Assembly: GCA_030248195.1 (NCBI GenBank)
Contig: JASAND010021437.1
Span: 1-64,000, forward strand
Reading direction: 5' to 3'
DNA: 64,000 nucleotides
DNA from: Trissonchulus latispiculum
Lineage: Eukaryota; Nematoda; Enoplea; Enoplida; Ironidae
Position 1 is the first letter of the stretch. The number at the start of each line of letters is the position of its first letter. The notes beneath the pieces were generated by a model. It was not told the DNA's origin. It made no database searches and worked only from the letters and a program-made list of their open reading frames with translations. Made by a program: the position numbers and the translations under genes. This document shows positions 39,879 through 53,100 of this stretch, piece by piece.

Positions 39879-40668
39879 TAGAGATGAGATCAGGGCAGAC
39901 TTTTTCGGCCCGGCCCGGCCCTGTTCAAATTTTAGGTCTGTCCGGCCCGGCCCGGCCCTGTGTCAAAAATTTCAGGCCCTGGCCCGGAGCGCCGTTTAGG
40001 TCTGCGCGGCCCGGCCCGGCCCTGATTTTTAAAAAAATTTTCTATAAAGTTTTGAGACACTTAGAATTTTGTGTTCTGCCGCTTTATCGTATTCTCGAGA
40101 TTCAAAGTCGATGTTCTCTCAAAAAACAGTGCATTACGAATATTTCAGCATCCTAAATTGCTAAGGAAATTAATACATGTACTAAATTAGCCTGAGGTCG
40201 ATTTACCAAAATAGTTAAATGTTTTGCATGTTTGAATGTTTGTTTGTTTGTTGTGTGAAATAGAATTTTAAACTTCAGTTACTCGAAAGCTGATGTATTC
40301 ACGGAGGCACTCTTTATCAACTAAAATTTCAAAAACTGTACACAAACTTTAATTATATTTGGTACATGCAGTCTCACTTGATACAAAGAAAGCAAGAAAT
40401 TTTGAATTTAGGAAGGCAAAAACAAATATTAGAATTCGAAAGTGTATGTATGCAATAAATTAATGTGAAAAACGTCAAGGCTTGGCAGGGCCGAACAGGG
40501 CCGGGCCGGGCCGGGCTTTTTTCATTGGAAGCTGCGCGGCCCGGCCCGGCCCTTACGAATTTTTCCTCAGGCCCGGCCCGGCCCTGACTGGAAACCAGGT
40601 CTGCGCGGCCCGGCCCGGCCCGTCGGGCCGGGCCGGGCCGGGCTTTCTCGGCCCTGATCTCATCTCTA
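39879..40668. mobile_element. hAT-type element, 8-bp TSD, GGCCCGGCCCGG arms
   Basis: The ends TAGAGATGAGATCAGGGC and GCCCTGATCTCATCTCTA are perfect 18-bp inverted repeats. The duplication CTACCTAC is exact (39871-39878 and 40669-40676). The arms are GGCCCGGCCC repeats; the centre is AT-rich and non-coding. Confidence 0.93.
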
Positions 40669-40725
40669 CTACCTACCGACTATCTAGCTTATCCCTAAAG
40701 CCCTATACAATTCAGGTCAGGTGCA

Positions 40726-40731
40726 TTTAAT
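40726..40731 (-). promoter_or_regulatory. Possible polyadenylation signal ATTAAA for hnRNP L
   Basis: On the minus strand ATTAAA lies about 400 bases past the hnRNP L stop codon. This is weak evidence, since such hexamers are common in AT-rich sequence. Confidence 0.3.
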
Positions 40732-41131
40732 CTTGACGAACATAACAAAGACACATTCATAGCCAACAATAAGCTTTACAGACATAAAAACGAGCGACGA
40801 TGAAACCTATTAACATTCAGTCAATGATACAACAACAACAGAACCATCAGTTCTAAAAGTATAGCTTAGAGGGAATCCTTTCAGTATTGAAGTGCTACCA
40901 AAAATGTCAGGGATGTATTGTTGTAATTAAGTTTTTGCTTTTGTAAGGAAAAGACCCAAGAAAGAAATAAACTTAAAAAGCATACTCTACGCGCCATCAA
41001 GATAAAACAACAAAGACAACAACAACAGGACATAAACATAAACATTATTTACAACATGGGCCACCCTAATCCTCAAAGACAACAGAAATCAGCAAAAGCA
41101 AATTAGTCAAGTCAGTGTCAGAAAAAGAAAG

Positions 41132-44100
41132 TTAGGACACTCTTTGACCGCCCCGACCACGTCCACCACCAAAGCCCGGACCACCCCGTTTTGAGATTCG
41201 ACCTCCCCGGATACCGAAACCTCCTCTGGCACCGCCGCCACGTGGCCCACCTCCCATGGGACCCATTCCATTCATACCACCACCCATAGCACCGCCAGGA
41301 GCCCCAGGGGCACCGCCTCGACCCCCGCGTCCGCCCCGGCCTCGCATCATCATCATCATTCCACGACCACGCGGTCCTCCCATGCCCATGCCCATTCCCA
41401 TGGCACCACCTTCGCCAGCCGCTGCCAATTCCTCTGGACTGGAGATGAAGGTGATCTTGAAGATGAATGGAATCTTGTGTCCTGAAACCAAACCAAGACA
41501 AAGCAAAGTAAACTAGTGAAGAAAAATACAATTCTATACAACATCTGAATCATAAGCTAAATTTTTCCTACAGAGGGGGGGGGGCGAGGACGCCGCTCCC
41601 AGATCCGAAAAATGCTCGGAAGATAGGGGTCTGAGTGTAATTTCCAAAAATGCTGGCATTTTTTAGGGTTTTGAAAGGAAGGGGGGGGGGCTTCGCCCCC
41701 CCCCCCTAGGGAGGGGGGAGTGGGGGGGGGCTTCCGAAAAGTGGGGGGGGGGGCGAGTCCAAGGTATAAAATACAAAAAGTTTTAGCGAAAAATTAGCAT
41801 TTTTAGGTAAAAACACAAAAAAATCGCTGTTTTTAAGCTTAAAATTAACTTATAAGTCCATAAATTAGCTAAAAATTGAGAAAATTTTTGAAAATTTGAC
41901 CTCAAAAACCTAATTTTTCGACACTTTTGGGCGACCCCCAAAAAAGTGGGAGGGGGCTTGCCGAAAAGTGGGGGAGGATGAAAGTGGGGGGCTTTCGAAA
42001 AGTGGGGGGGCCCCCACCCCCCTCCCACTAAAAATGCCAGAAATGTTCCGGTGTTGCTAAACTTTAAGGCCTTTTCACAATTTTGAGCTTAACTTTAGGT
42101 CAAAAATAGTTTTCAGCGCAGCAGCAGAAATAGCAGCTGCTAAGAATTTATTAAAAAAATTCGTTCTCCTCTGCAAACATTTTTGCCTAGGAAAAAGCCA
42201 GAAAAGCTTTCTGTTTGCAATCCAAAGCACAACCGTCCAAATCCGTTGGATTCGAGTCCCACCATCGTCTAATCTTGCAAAAACTGGGCACGGATCGTAC
42301 AGAGAAACATCACCAAAATATACCCTGAGGAGATGCTTACCTTCTCGAACAATTCTCTTATGATTCAGTATCATCATGGCCTCGCATGCCAGCTCTGTGG
42401 ATTCGAATTCAGCCAGACCAGCCAAAACCTTCTTATCCTCTTTGTCTAAAAAGACAGGTATCGCAGAAACCCTCAAATTATCCGAAAATATTGACCAGAG
42501 TTAAGCTAACAACCACCAAACCAGCTTACAGTTCATTGAAACAAGAACATCTTTAGCGACCCCTCCTACATAAAAACCAACATACTTCTTGTGAGTCTCC
42601 ATGAAAGCACCCTTTACCTTTTCCGAAAAACTGAATCTTGACAGGTTTCGCACAACCAGCATCAGTAAAGAGCTAAAATTAATGAGAAAGTAAGCAACGG
42701 CTGAGCTTTACAAGAGATAAAACAGAGGGAAGAAACGTTCAAAAAGTAAACATTTCTGCCTAAATTTTGCAAATGCAATATTGAAACAGAATGCGGCGGT
42801 TTAGGAAAGCTGACATCATAACGCCTCACTATATCCACAATGATTGCCACATTTTATTAGACAACTGATTAGATTTTAGACGACTCTTTATACATACAGC
42901 TTCGATGTCTTCCATGCTCATGTCGGGCGGGGCATTGAACCAGTAGAGGATCTCTTTCGGGGCCACCATTCGATTCCGCATGGCCACGTCCGGATCCATA
43001 AATCGATTGCGACGATCATTGACATAGTCCTTGAAGGAGGGACTTCCGTCCGGCAGTTCACTGGGATTATTTACTCCATGAACACGTGGTTGCTTCCCTG
43101 GCCTAAAAATGGTTTAAGTATCCCGTGGTTATGGATCCCACAGAACCTATGAACATTACATTAAAATGTTGGTGTAAAAATAGAAAAAACCTAACCCAGC
43201 CCAGGACTAATGACACACACAGTCAGTGGAGCATTCAATGTCTGAATCTCTTACGCTGCCCTCACAACTCCTACTTGTTCCGTTAGCCGATAAGAGATAA
43301 CGTGATGCTGAGCTAACAAAAATCTGAATCGAAAAACCAATTTCAGATTCGTGCTCAAGCGCAACAGCAATCCCAACCCTAGCTTCTAGCAAAATTGGAT
43401 GCATAGATTTTTGATCTTTCGCCGGGATGTTTGGCTCAAATCGCAAGAATGTTTGGAATTCGTCAGAATAGTTTATTTTGATACTAAAACTTCGTTTTTG
43501 AACCCTGTTAAAGTCAGGTATAGCAGTAATTAAAAATAGATAATTTTTACTGCATTTTTATGCCATTAATCGCCCCCCCCCACTGTTCTCGCCTACAGAC
43601 AACTGAGTGAGATGTACATACAATCTCAGTTGTCAAACTGTTCGGAGCGTGCTGCACACAGCCAGCGGGCCATACACGCGGTTTCCAGCATGTATACTTT
43701 ACTCTTGACAACTTGACAAACTTACTGCAACTTAATCTGCTGTCCAAAAACGCGGAGATGATCCAGATAGGTCATGGCCCGTTTGGCGGCCAACGGATCC
43801 CCCATCTGAATCATGGCCGTGTCACTCTTGCTCCGAAGGAACAGAATCTAAAACAAGGCATAAAATGAGGCATTCATGCAATTTCACTCTCCTGCGAATG
43901 CAAATAAATTACATCCAGTCGTTCTGAAAACTTTCACGTAAAATTGTATGGTGTCGTGAAATAATGTAGGGCTCCTTTACAGCTGAAGAAAAGAACACAG
44001 ACCACTGTTCTACGAACTACGAACCTTTGAAATGTTTCCATAAATGCAAAACAGATTGAAGAGACGGTCACAGTTGAAATTTTCCTGATCAATATGGAAA

Positions 44101-47100
44101 ACGGCAACGACAGCATTGTCCATGTCCTGCCCGGCCCCGGGCACGTGACCCATCATGGCTGCAGCTGCAGCGGCGCCAGGTGGCCCAGGCATTCTGGGAA
44201 AACCACCCATCGGGCCGGCGCCCATTGCACCAGCTCCTGAAAATAAACATACATATAACTCATAATTCTATAAAACTGATACCAACAAAACTTACTAATA
44301 ATCAAAATATCATAGCCCGCAAGTCGCTTAATGGAGAAAATTTTGCTGTAATTGTCAAGGTCGAATTGTCAGCATTGAAGTAACACTAAAGTATATATAC
44401 GTTTCGAAAAACCACACGTGAGAAAGTGTTTACTCCAAAACGTGTTCTATGAAACACATTTAAAAACATAAAGGAACACGGAAAGCGGATTGGAAATTAA
44501 AATAACAAGCCATGGTAGGTATTTTGAAGCATTCTTGAGACATAAAGAAAACAATTTCGCTTTCTAGTTTTCTGATCAGTTTATACAAGAACCAAAAATG
44601 CTCCTTCGTCGCATGTAAAATACATATGAGTACTCTCAGGCAGGTTGTACAAACACGGAAACTAGCCTGTAAAATGCATATGAGTGGCGTTGAGGTTGTA
44701 AATTAAGGAAGACAAGTTGCAACGGCTTAACATATGAGCCTGTCCTACAACGAGGCTCATATTGGCGTATGTCATAATATATATAATTTGTCGATATTTG
44801 ACCTTCATATAAATAGCACGTAAAGCTTTTCATTACAAAATTGTCCTTCACACATCTTGTCGCTAAGACATTATACTGTGCATACGCATTATACAGCATG
44901 CCACTTTGCCCTTTGACTCAGAGCCATGTGGGGAAAGCATTACGTATGTGAGAGTAGTGTGTCATAGTGTTCCGAGAATACAGTAGGTGTACTATAGTGC
45001 TTCCGGAAATAGTAGGTGCCATGGTGTTTCGGGAAACATCCGCTTGCATGTACAGTTAAACTTGAGGTGTCGCAGTTCACTTCGTTCTGTCCATTTCTTT
45101 CAAACCACAATGTTAACATGTTATGTCTATTCATTCGTTTTTTCTTTAATATGATGACCTGATGATCTTTAAGAAGGCTGCACTGTGACGCCAATATGAG
45201 CCTCGTTGTAGGACAGGCTCATAAGTTAAGCCGTTGCAACTTGTCTTCCTTAATTTACAACCTCAACGCCACTCATATGCATTTTACAGGCTAGTTTCCG
45301 TGTTTGTACAACCTGCCTGAGAGTACTCATATGTATTTTACATGCGACGAAGGAGCATTTTTGGTTCTTGTTTTCCATTCTTTTACATATGTATGCGCAA
45401 AAAAGAACCAACATAATATATTTCCGAACACCATGCGCAAGCAGATACTATTTTGACCACTTTTGGAAAATTTCATATTTGACCCAAAATCGCTTACGTC
45501 CCCACCCCACCCCACCACAGCACTCTACAGCCACTTTGAGCATGCAATTCTACGACAAAAGTTGCTCAGCTCACTTAGAGCTTTCATTTGGTACCAAATT
45601 TGACCACTTTTGAAAAATTTCATTTTTGACCGAAAATCGCCTAAGTCCCCACCCCACCCCACCACAGCACGCTACAGCCACTTTGAGCATGCAATTCTAT
45701 GACAAAAGTTGCTCAGCTCGCTTAGGGCTTTCATTTGGTACAAATTTGACCACTTTTGAAAACTTTCATTTTTGACCGAAAATCGCCTAAGTCCCCACCC
45801 CACCCCACCGCAGCACTCTACAGCCACTTTGAGCATGCAATTCTATGACAAAAGTTGCTCAGCTCACTTAGGGCTTTCATTTGGTACCAAATTTGACCAC
45901 GTTTGAAAAATTTCATTTTGGACCACCTGACCCCTTACCGACCTGACCCCTCTGACGGTCAAGTGGAGCCAGCCCAGCAAAATGGGTGCGTTGTACAGCA
46001 AAACGGACACCGGAAATGAGCTGGGCGCACCAGAAAACCCCTATAGAGAAAGTTTTGAGAGGCCAAGTAGAGCCTAGCATGGACCTCCAGGAAACGGTTG
46101 CCGACATGACCCTCCAGACGACAAAGTGGAACCAGCCCAGCAAGATGGATGGGTCGGACGGCAAAACGGACACCGGATATGAGCTGGGCGCACCAGAAAA
46201 CCCCTATAGAGAAAGTTTTGAGAGGCCAAGTAGAGCCTAGTATGGGCCTCCAGGTAGCGGTTGCCGACATGACCCTCCAGACGGCAAAGTGGAACCAGCC
46301 CAGCAACTTGGGTCAGTCGGGCATCAAAATTGATAGCGGGAATCGAGTCTCCGTCCGCAAAAACCTTTGTATGCAAGATTTGAGGCTTCCAGGTCGCAAA
46401 ATAAGCGAAAAAACTAAGTTCAAAGTTGGACCCAAAATTCACCAACTTTGGCAGGCCAGTACCCAAAAATTACGCTCAGGGCCGGAAAATCATATAGCAA
46501 TTGAACGACCCTGATATGTGTCCTATTCAGCCATATAGGCAGTATTGCCCCATATATAGCCCAGTCTGACTTATTACGGCGCCTTTGAAGCATACTTTTT
46601 GGCCATTTTAGCGTTTTGGCCGACTTTGGCCCCCCGCCAAAAATTTTTTCCGGCTCTGGGAGGCATAAAAACTAGCCTATCGGCTTATTTTTGTTGCGCA
46701 CTCCAAGAATATATATGGTTTTCATAGGCAAAATTTTTTCTATCTGTTGTTATTAAAGCTACAAAACCCCCTTACCAGACGTCAAAGCGGAGAACCGGAA
46801 AAAAAACATCACTCTCGTAAGCGATTTTTGGCGCAACTTTTTAACGGAAACTGGTACGGGGATGAAACTTGGCCAATATACTAAACTCGACACGTACAAT
46901 TTTTTGCGCACATAATCTGCGCAGGATCTGCGCAGCCTTGTTTTACACGGTCATTCGACCATTTTCACTCATATTATAGGGGTCGCTACCGCGACCCCTA
47001 TGATATGTGGAAACGCCGAATCGTTAAAGCCAACAAAGTAACTACACTAACCCATCATTCTAGGATTGGGTCCACCCATTCGGGCCATAGGACCACCGGC

Positions 47101-50100
47101 ACCCATGACAGCCCCCATGGCGCCCATTCCGGCTCCGGCAGCCCCCATACCACCTTCCATGCCACCAGCACCCATGCCACCGCCAACAGGAGCTGAAAAA
47201 ACAGACAGAGATCACAAATTAGAAAAGCACCACAATGAGAGCGCTGTGCAGAAGAAACGTGAAAAAGTAGTTCCAGAAAACACCTGGTACTCATAGTCGC
47301 AAAAGCAAATATCCTCGTCTTAGGAATTCTTATTTTTTGATTTTTTCAAAGAAAACTAATGAAATTGCGGAATCTTAGACAAGCTCCGAAAAAGTTGGGG
47401 AATTTTAGTAGCAGTTTTTTCACAAAAACACAGCCATCACAGCAGCTCACAGATAGGGATACGCATACCTCCATATCCAGAGATATTGTCCATCATTCCA
47501 CCACCAGCACCACCATTACCGAAATCTTCCATGAGGCTTGGACGTGCCTTCTTCATGGCTCCCATGCCACCAACACCGCCGCCTGAAACAAGAAAAAGGA
47601 CAATGATCAAACACAGAGAATGGAGCAAGACTGCATGTAGCAGTAGAAAGTTAGCGCCTGAAATGCTGAAAAAGAAGAAAAGCAGTTTAGGGGTTAGATG
47701 GAAGGTAACGCCCTCCCAGCATAAAGCAAAGAGCGAACTGCAGTTACAACTGCAATTCCATAATGAGTAAATAAATCCAATCCAATTCAACACTGCCATC
47801 AAAGTCCAGTCCAAACCTTTCGTGGCAGGGATGATGAATCTGAAATAAAGGAAAACATCAATTAGACAACAAAATCAACAGCCGGCAGCTCAATTGCAGG
47901 TGGACAATTTCTGGTAAAATATTTTTATTTCTGCATAACTTTTGAACTTAATACAACGAGAACTTTGGTGACAAACGGTATAATTTGTGAAATCAAAGCT
48001 TTTCAGATCAAACAACCAAAAATTTATCAACCTCAAACGGCATACCAGGGGCGTATCCAGGATTTTGAAAGGGGGGGGTGGCAAAATTTAACTGAAAAGG
48101 AGGGGCTTTTAACAAAAATTAGCACATTTTGTAATGGAGTACTGATAAAATACAACCCAAAAGAAGGGGTTTCAACCCCCAAAACCACCTGGATACGCCC
48201 ATGTGGCATACATAAATTACAATTTTTTAAAATTAAACTGCCGGAGAAACCGACTAAACAAGTTAGTATTTAAGTTTGCGGTAATTGGATAGCGTGGGCT
48301 TGACCCAAACCGTTTAAAAATTACAAACATCACTATCTCTACGTACTACGCTCAAGAACCGACACAGTAAATTTGGCAAGTTTTTGGCCAAGTTAAAATT
48401 AACTGCGAATTTATATCTAGTTTAAATATAACAATACTCCATAAATCGGAAAATGTCGTCTTTGCAAAATGTCAAAGTCAAAAAGACAATAAAAGTAAAC
48501 ATAATTGTAATTTTCCTTAAATTTCCTCAAATTTTAAACAAATTACCACAAGACGATAGTGTCTAAACGCCCTACACTATTACAGGCATTAATAGCCCTT
48601 TAGAAAATACACGATACAACTTTACCTTTGAATTACGTCATTGATTACAAAGAATCAACTTTCAGTTATCGGAAGAAATTCGCCCCGCAACTTCAGTATG
48701 TACGTAAATCCAGATAATATATGGAAATGACTTTGAAGACTTCACGACATTTGAAGGGAAACACAGTATATATCACAGACAATACGCGGTGGTAAAGGTA
48801 AACATTTTTTAGAAAGTTGCTGAACAAAAGTATTGAAAGTTCAAAAATGCATAAATGTCCGCGCATTGACACTTGACAGCTCGAATCTAGAAATTGACAC
48901 ATATAAACCATATATGTCACAACAAAAAATAAATGATTGCTCCAAAAGTATTGTAGGTCTTCGATTATTTGAGTTAACTTTCCTTCTTATGCAAATGGGA
49001 TCGGATACGCAACAATGGCTCTCAATGATAACCATGACTTGATCCAATTGACATTTTGCATTTCAATAGTGGCTTGGACTTGGGAAGTACGGAGAAATTA
49101 TAAAATTCGATGCGATCGAAGATCAAAATTAGTAGTGAAGAGCAGTGAACCTCTTGTAGCCATAATCTGACTATACAAAGCAATATAGCCAGTTGGAATG
49201 AATTAAATCCTACTCAGCGTTTTTGAGCAACAGTCATTGCTTCAGCAAACGGTAAAATCAAACGTCCTACCCGTTTAAATTTTATAACTGCAGTTTAAAG
49301 GTATATACATAAATAAGTTTATAAATGAAGTTCAAAGTTAAAAATAGATTATATAAATAAAATAAAACAATTTACAATTTAATAATAATAACAACAAAAT
49401 GTTTGAACTGTTTAAGATAACGTAGTTATAAACATTAGAATACATTACAACAGTACAATATTAAACAGGTTACAATAATTGCATTATAACTTTAGGAACT
49501 TGGAGAAACGTATTTGCAAGTCGCACAATACCGCTAAGCTTAAAATTGACACAGCGAAACTTAGCTGTTGTAATAAAAAAAATCAACTATAGAACTGTGC
49601 TTTGAACAACTCTAATAAATTGATTTCATGATTGCTTGATGATAATTGATTGATTGCTTTGAACAACTCTAATTAATAGATTCTAACTGAATACCACAAA
49701 CCTTAATTCCTGCATACATTTAGTTAAGCACCTAATACATCTAATTCAAATCTAATTATCCATGCCTTAGAATTTCGAAAAAAAAGTTAGCAAAAACAAC
49801 ATTTCAAAAAGGCTTTCAACGCAAAACTGATAAAAAGCTGGCAAAATCACAAAATGAAAGAATCTTACCCATCTCAGAATCAAAGTGATTTGGATCTCCA
49901 GGGGTAGTCTTCACACGTGACAACTAAAACAGAACAATCAAAGTACATAAAAACACAAAAAATAAAACTAATTAATAAAACTACGCTTCAACAAAACCAA
50001 TATTTTGTAGTTATGCAACAGTTTTACGAAAAGCCCATCGTAAGACTAAGTCCAAAAAATACCCTACTGTTTCCTGTGGCTGAATTTTTGGCAATACAGG

Positions 50101-53100
50101 ACCATTAAACCCAAGGAAAAACAGCAACTTCTGTAACTTTCTTACGTACATTGGCAAATTCGACTTTCAGGGTGCAGCATCCAGAGAATATGTCACATCC
50201 GTTGACCTGATGCTTGACCTGACGGGCCTCGTTGGGAGTGCCAAACTCCACCAGGGCGAACATGGACTCCTCTGAATGGATGGCCAGACGAACAACCGGA
50301 CAGAGACGTTCACAAATAGTACGAATTGTCTTCTAGAAAAAAAACGTCAAAAATTCAATAGTATATGTTTATACACAGTAATAATATATATACTGTATAC
50401 AGTACACTGTATATGTAAAAATATACTGTATACAGTACACATAATATACAGTTTCACTACAACAGCACAAACTCAGGACACAACGTAATTTCGCATCGAA
50501 GTTGTTTGCGAGCGTCAGGGGCCGCGTCATGTCAAGCCACGGCAATGAAATTTCTAAGCTGAAGCAGTTAGATTTGGGCTTCAAAGGAACAAAATTAGAC
50601 GAAATTTAGGAAAATGGGTTACAAATAGCTGCGAATCCAGTGCCCCCCCCCCCCTGTTGCGATTATCGAAGGAGGATAAATTATGGGGAACAGGCAAAAG
50701 AGCACAAAAACCATCCAACACCTTCACCCCAACTTCTGACGATACGAACACCCGTATCCGGCAAATCCTCGTTAAACCGCAGCGATTGCACATCTGCACT
50801 TACCACAGTGACAGGCTTCAATGGATTCTTAATGAACATAATGAGACAGTTAGTCGGCTGGGCACTCTCCAGTTTGCTGAAAACAAAACAACACAAAACA
50901 AATAGAAACTGCGCATGCGCAAGAATCAGGTTCCAAGAAAGACTAACACCACAAAACTATATATCAATTTACATTGTATATATGCTCGTAAGTAAACATT
51001 CGTGTATTAGTCAACAATAATAAAAGAGCAGCAAATTATATCAATTAATCAATTATATTTACTTTTCTCTTCTAATTCCAGGCAGCTGAGACGCAGTGAT
51101 ATACAGAGGTTGGCCGGACATGAAAACGCCATTTTGCTAAAAATGCATCAACACTTAAGTTACGTATATTTATTATGAACGCTATGTGTGTTGTACAGCA
51201 CACAACTATTATAGCTTAGCTCAAAACAAAGTGCGCGCGAATGGAGAGGAAACAGAATTTCAGCGAAGTGTCGTGTGATGCTCAAAGTTCCCAAAATGTA
51301 ATGATTTTAGCCAATTTCTGAAAGGAAAAAGCCGCCAGTTTACGTAAAGGTATATAAACCTTCAACGTCAACCAAGCTCCAACCAAACGAAAAAGGGATA
51401 CCCTGCAGGAAAAACTCCGTATACATATAAAGGTGGTAACAATATGCCACACCTGTAGTACTAATTACATTTAATGTTTAGTGTTAATTGGTCGGTAAAT
51501 GGGTACTTTCTGGGAAGGTAACAGGAGTCCGTGTAGGGTTTAAAGCCTTGAAGGGCCGGCCCCCCCTTCCACGGATGTAGTCATCATTTGAGGTGACACT
51601 CCTGGCTCTACGGCTGTGTATCCGGGGATGAGCACCGGCACCCATTGTCCCTAGAAGCAGGGATGGAGAGATTCTCCAGGGGTCACCTTTACCTTTTTAC
51701 CTGTAGTACTGGGAAAGCATAAACTTTTTTAAATTTAAAACAACAACAGCTAAGGTCAGGTCTCCAAAACTACAGTAATTTCAAGCTCACCATTGCGGAA
51801 TTTAGGCAAAGCCGGGCAGCCTCAGATCCCTAAAACAAAATTCACAAGCAATTTTACAAAAATAACTAACACAAAAACTTTATTCTTTTGTCATGCATAA
51901 ATATAATATGCGAATCTTTTGGAACAAGTAATACGCGACTCGTGGCAATACCGATTAGCCAATTAAAGAACCACAAAACAAAACAAAGATTAATGTGGAC
52001 TATATTAATAAAATTAAGCCAGTAAAATTGCAAATTTGTGTGCCGTTAATAAGGTCAAAGTCTACGTTAATTCCTCCTGGGAGGGTCTTATATAGAGAAC
52101 TCCCGAAATTGTGGACCCCCAGGAATTTTTGCCTGCCATGAGTAAAACGCCCATAAAGACCTTATTGGGTTGCCGCTTTTTCACAAAAAGGCAACCCTTT
52201 GTGTTGGGTATGTCCGTTATTTATTATTATTTCTTGCCGAATGTGTCCCCACCCCTCTAACTTTTGATTGGCTGGACCGATCCGGCTGAAATTTTTAGGG
52301 GGAGTCGGCGGTGACCTAAAGTGCTCCCGGAAACGCGGGCAGTTCGGTACTTCCCGGATTCCGGGAATGGCGAATCCCGGAATTTTTTAAAATGGTAAGG
52401 GGGGACCAAGGGAAACGTAAAATTGTTTTGTCTCCGATTTTGCTCAAAAGTTGGTAATCGGGTAATTCGACCACGCTGATTTCGAAACTGAAATCGAAAT
52501 TTCCGGAAAATTTACGGATTCCGAGATATTCGCCCAGGAAAATTTCGGATTTTGAAAAATTTTTCCGAAAGTGGTCGATATGGTACTCAAATGAAAGAGC
52601 TCGTCGAGTTGAACAACTTTCTTTCTTGCGACATTTTCCGGAAATGCTCCTAGCGAAAGTTACGGCCGAAAAACTGAAAATCCGGGAATTCCCGAAAACC
52701 CGGGTTTCGGACCAAAAAATTTTTTGTCTCCGATTTCTCTCGAAAGTTGGTCATAGGGTAATTCGACCACGCTGATTTCGAAACTGAAATCGAAATTCCC
52801 GGAACATTTACGAATGTCGAGATATTGGACCCGGAAAATTTCTTGTTTATATATAAGAGGAAAAATGACAGCGGCAACCCAGTCATGTAAAGAAGCTTGT
52901 TTGGTATACGTTGACCTCTTCTGTATGTTTTGGTTGCATGAACACGTGCTGGGCATTAAGGAGGGGTCCATTTTTGGGTCATTTTTGCTACTTTCTCCAA
53001 TCTCGCTGGTTTTCACATATTTTATTGTCCAAATGGTATATTTTAGCGAGATTTTAACGTTAAACGCTAAAAGGTTAAACTGAAATAGAATTTTAAACAT

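Noticed and set aside
45959..46514. Overlapping frames of 115-130 aa with repeated WFHFAVWRVMSA-like segments
   Set aside because: They are translations of the 163-bp tandem unit; the frame stays open because the repeat lacks stops.
47818..47840. A constitutive hnRNP L exon
   Set aside because: Its 23 nt breaks the frame, while exons 7 and 8 join correctly without it; it is kept only as a possible poison exon.
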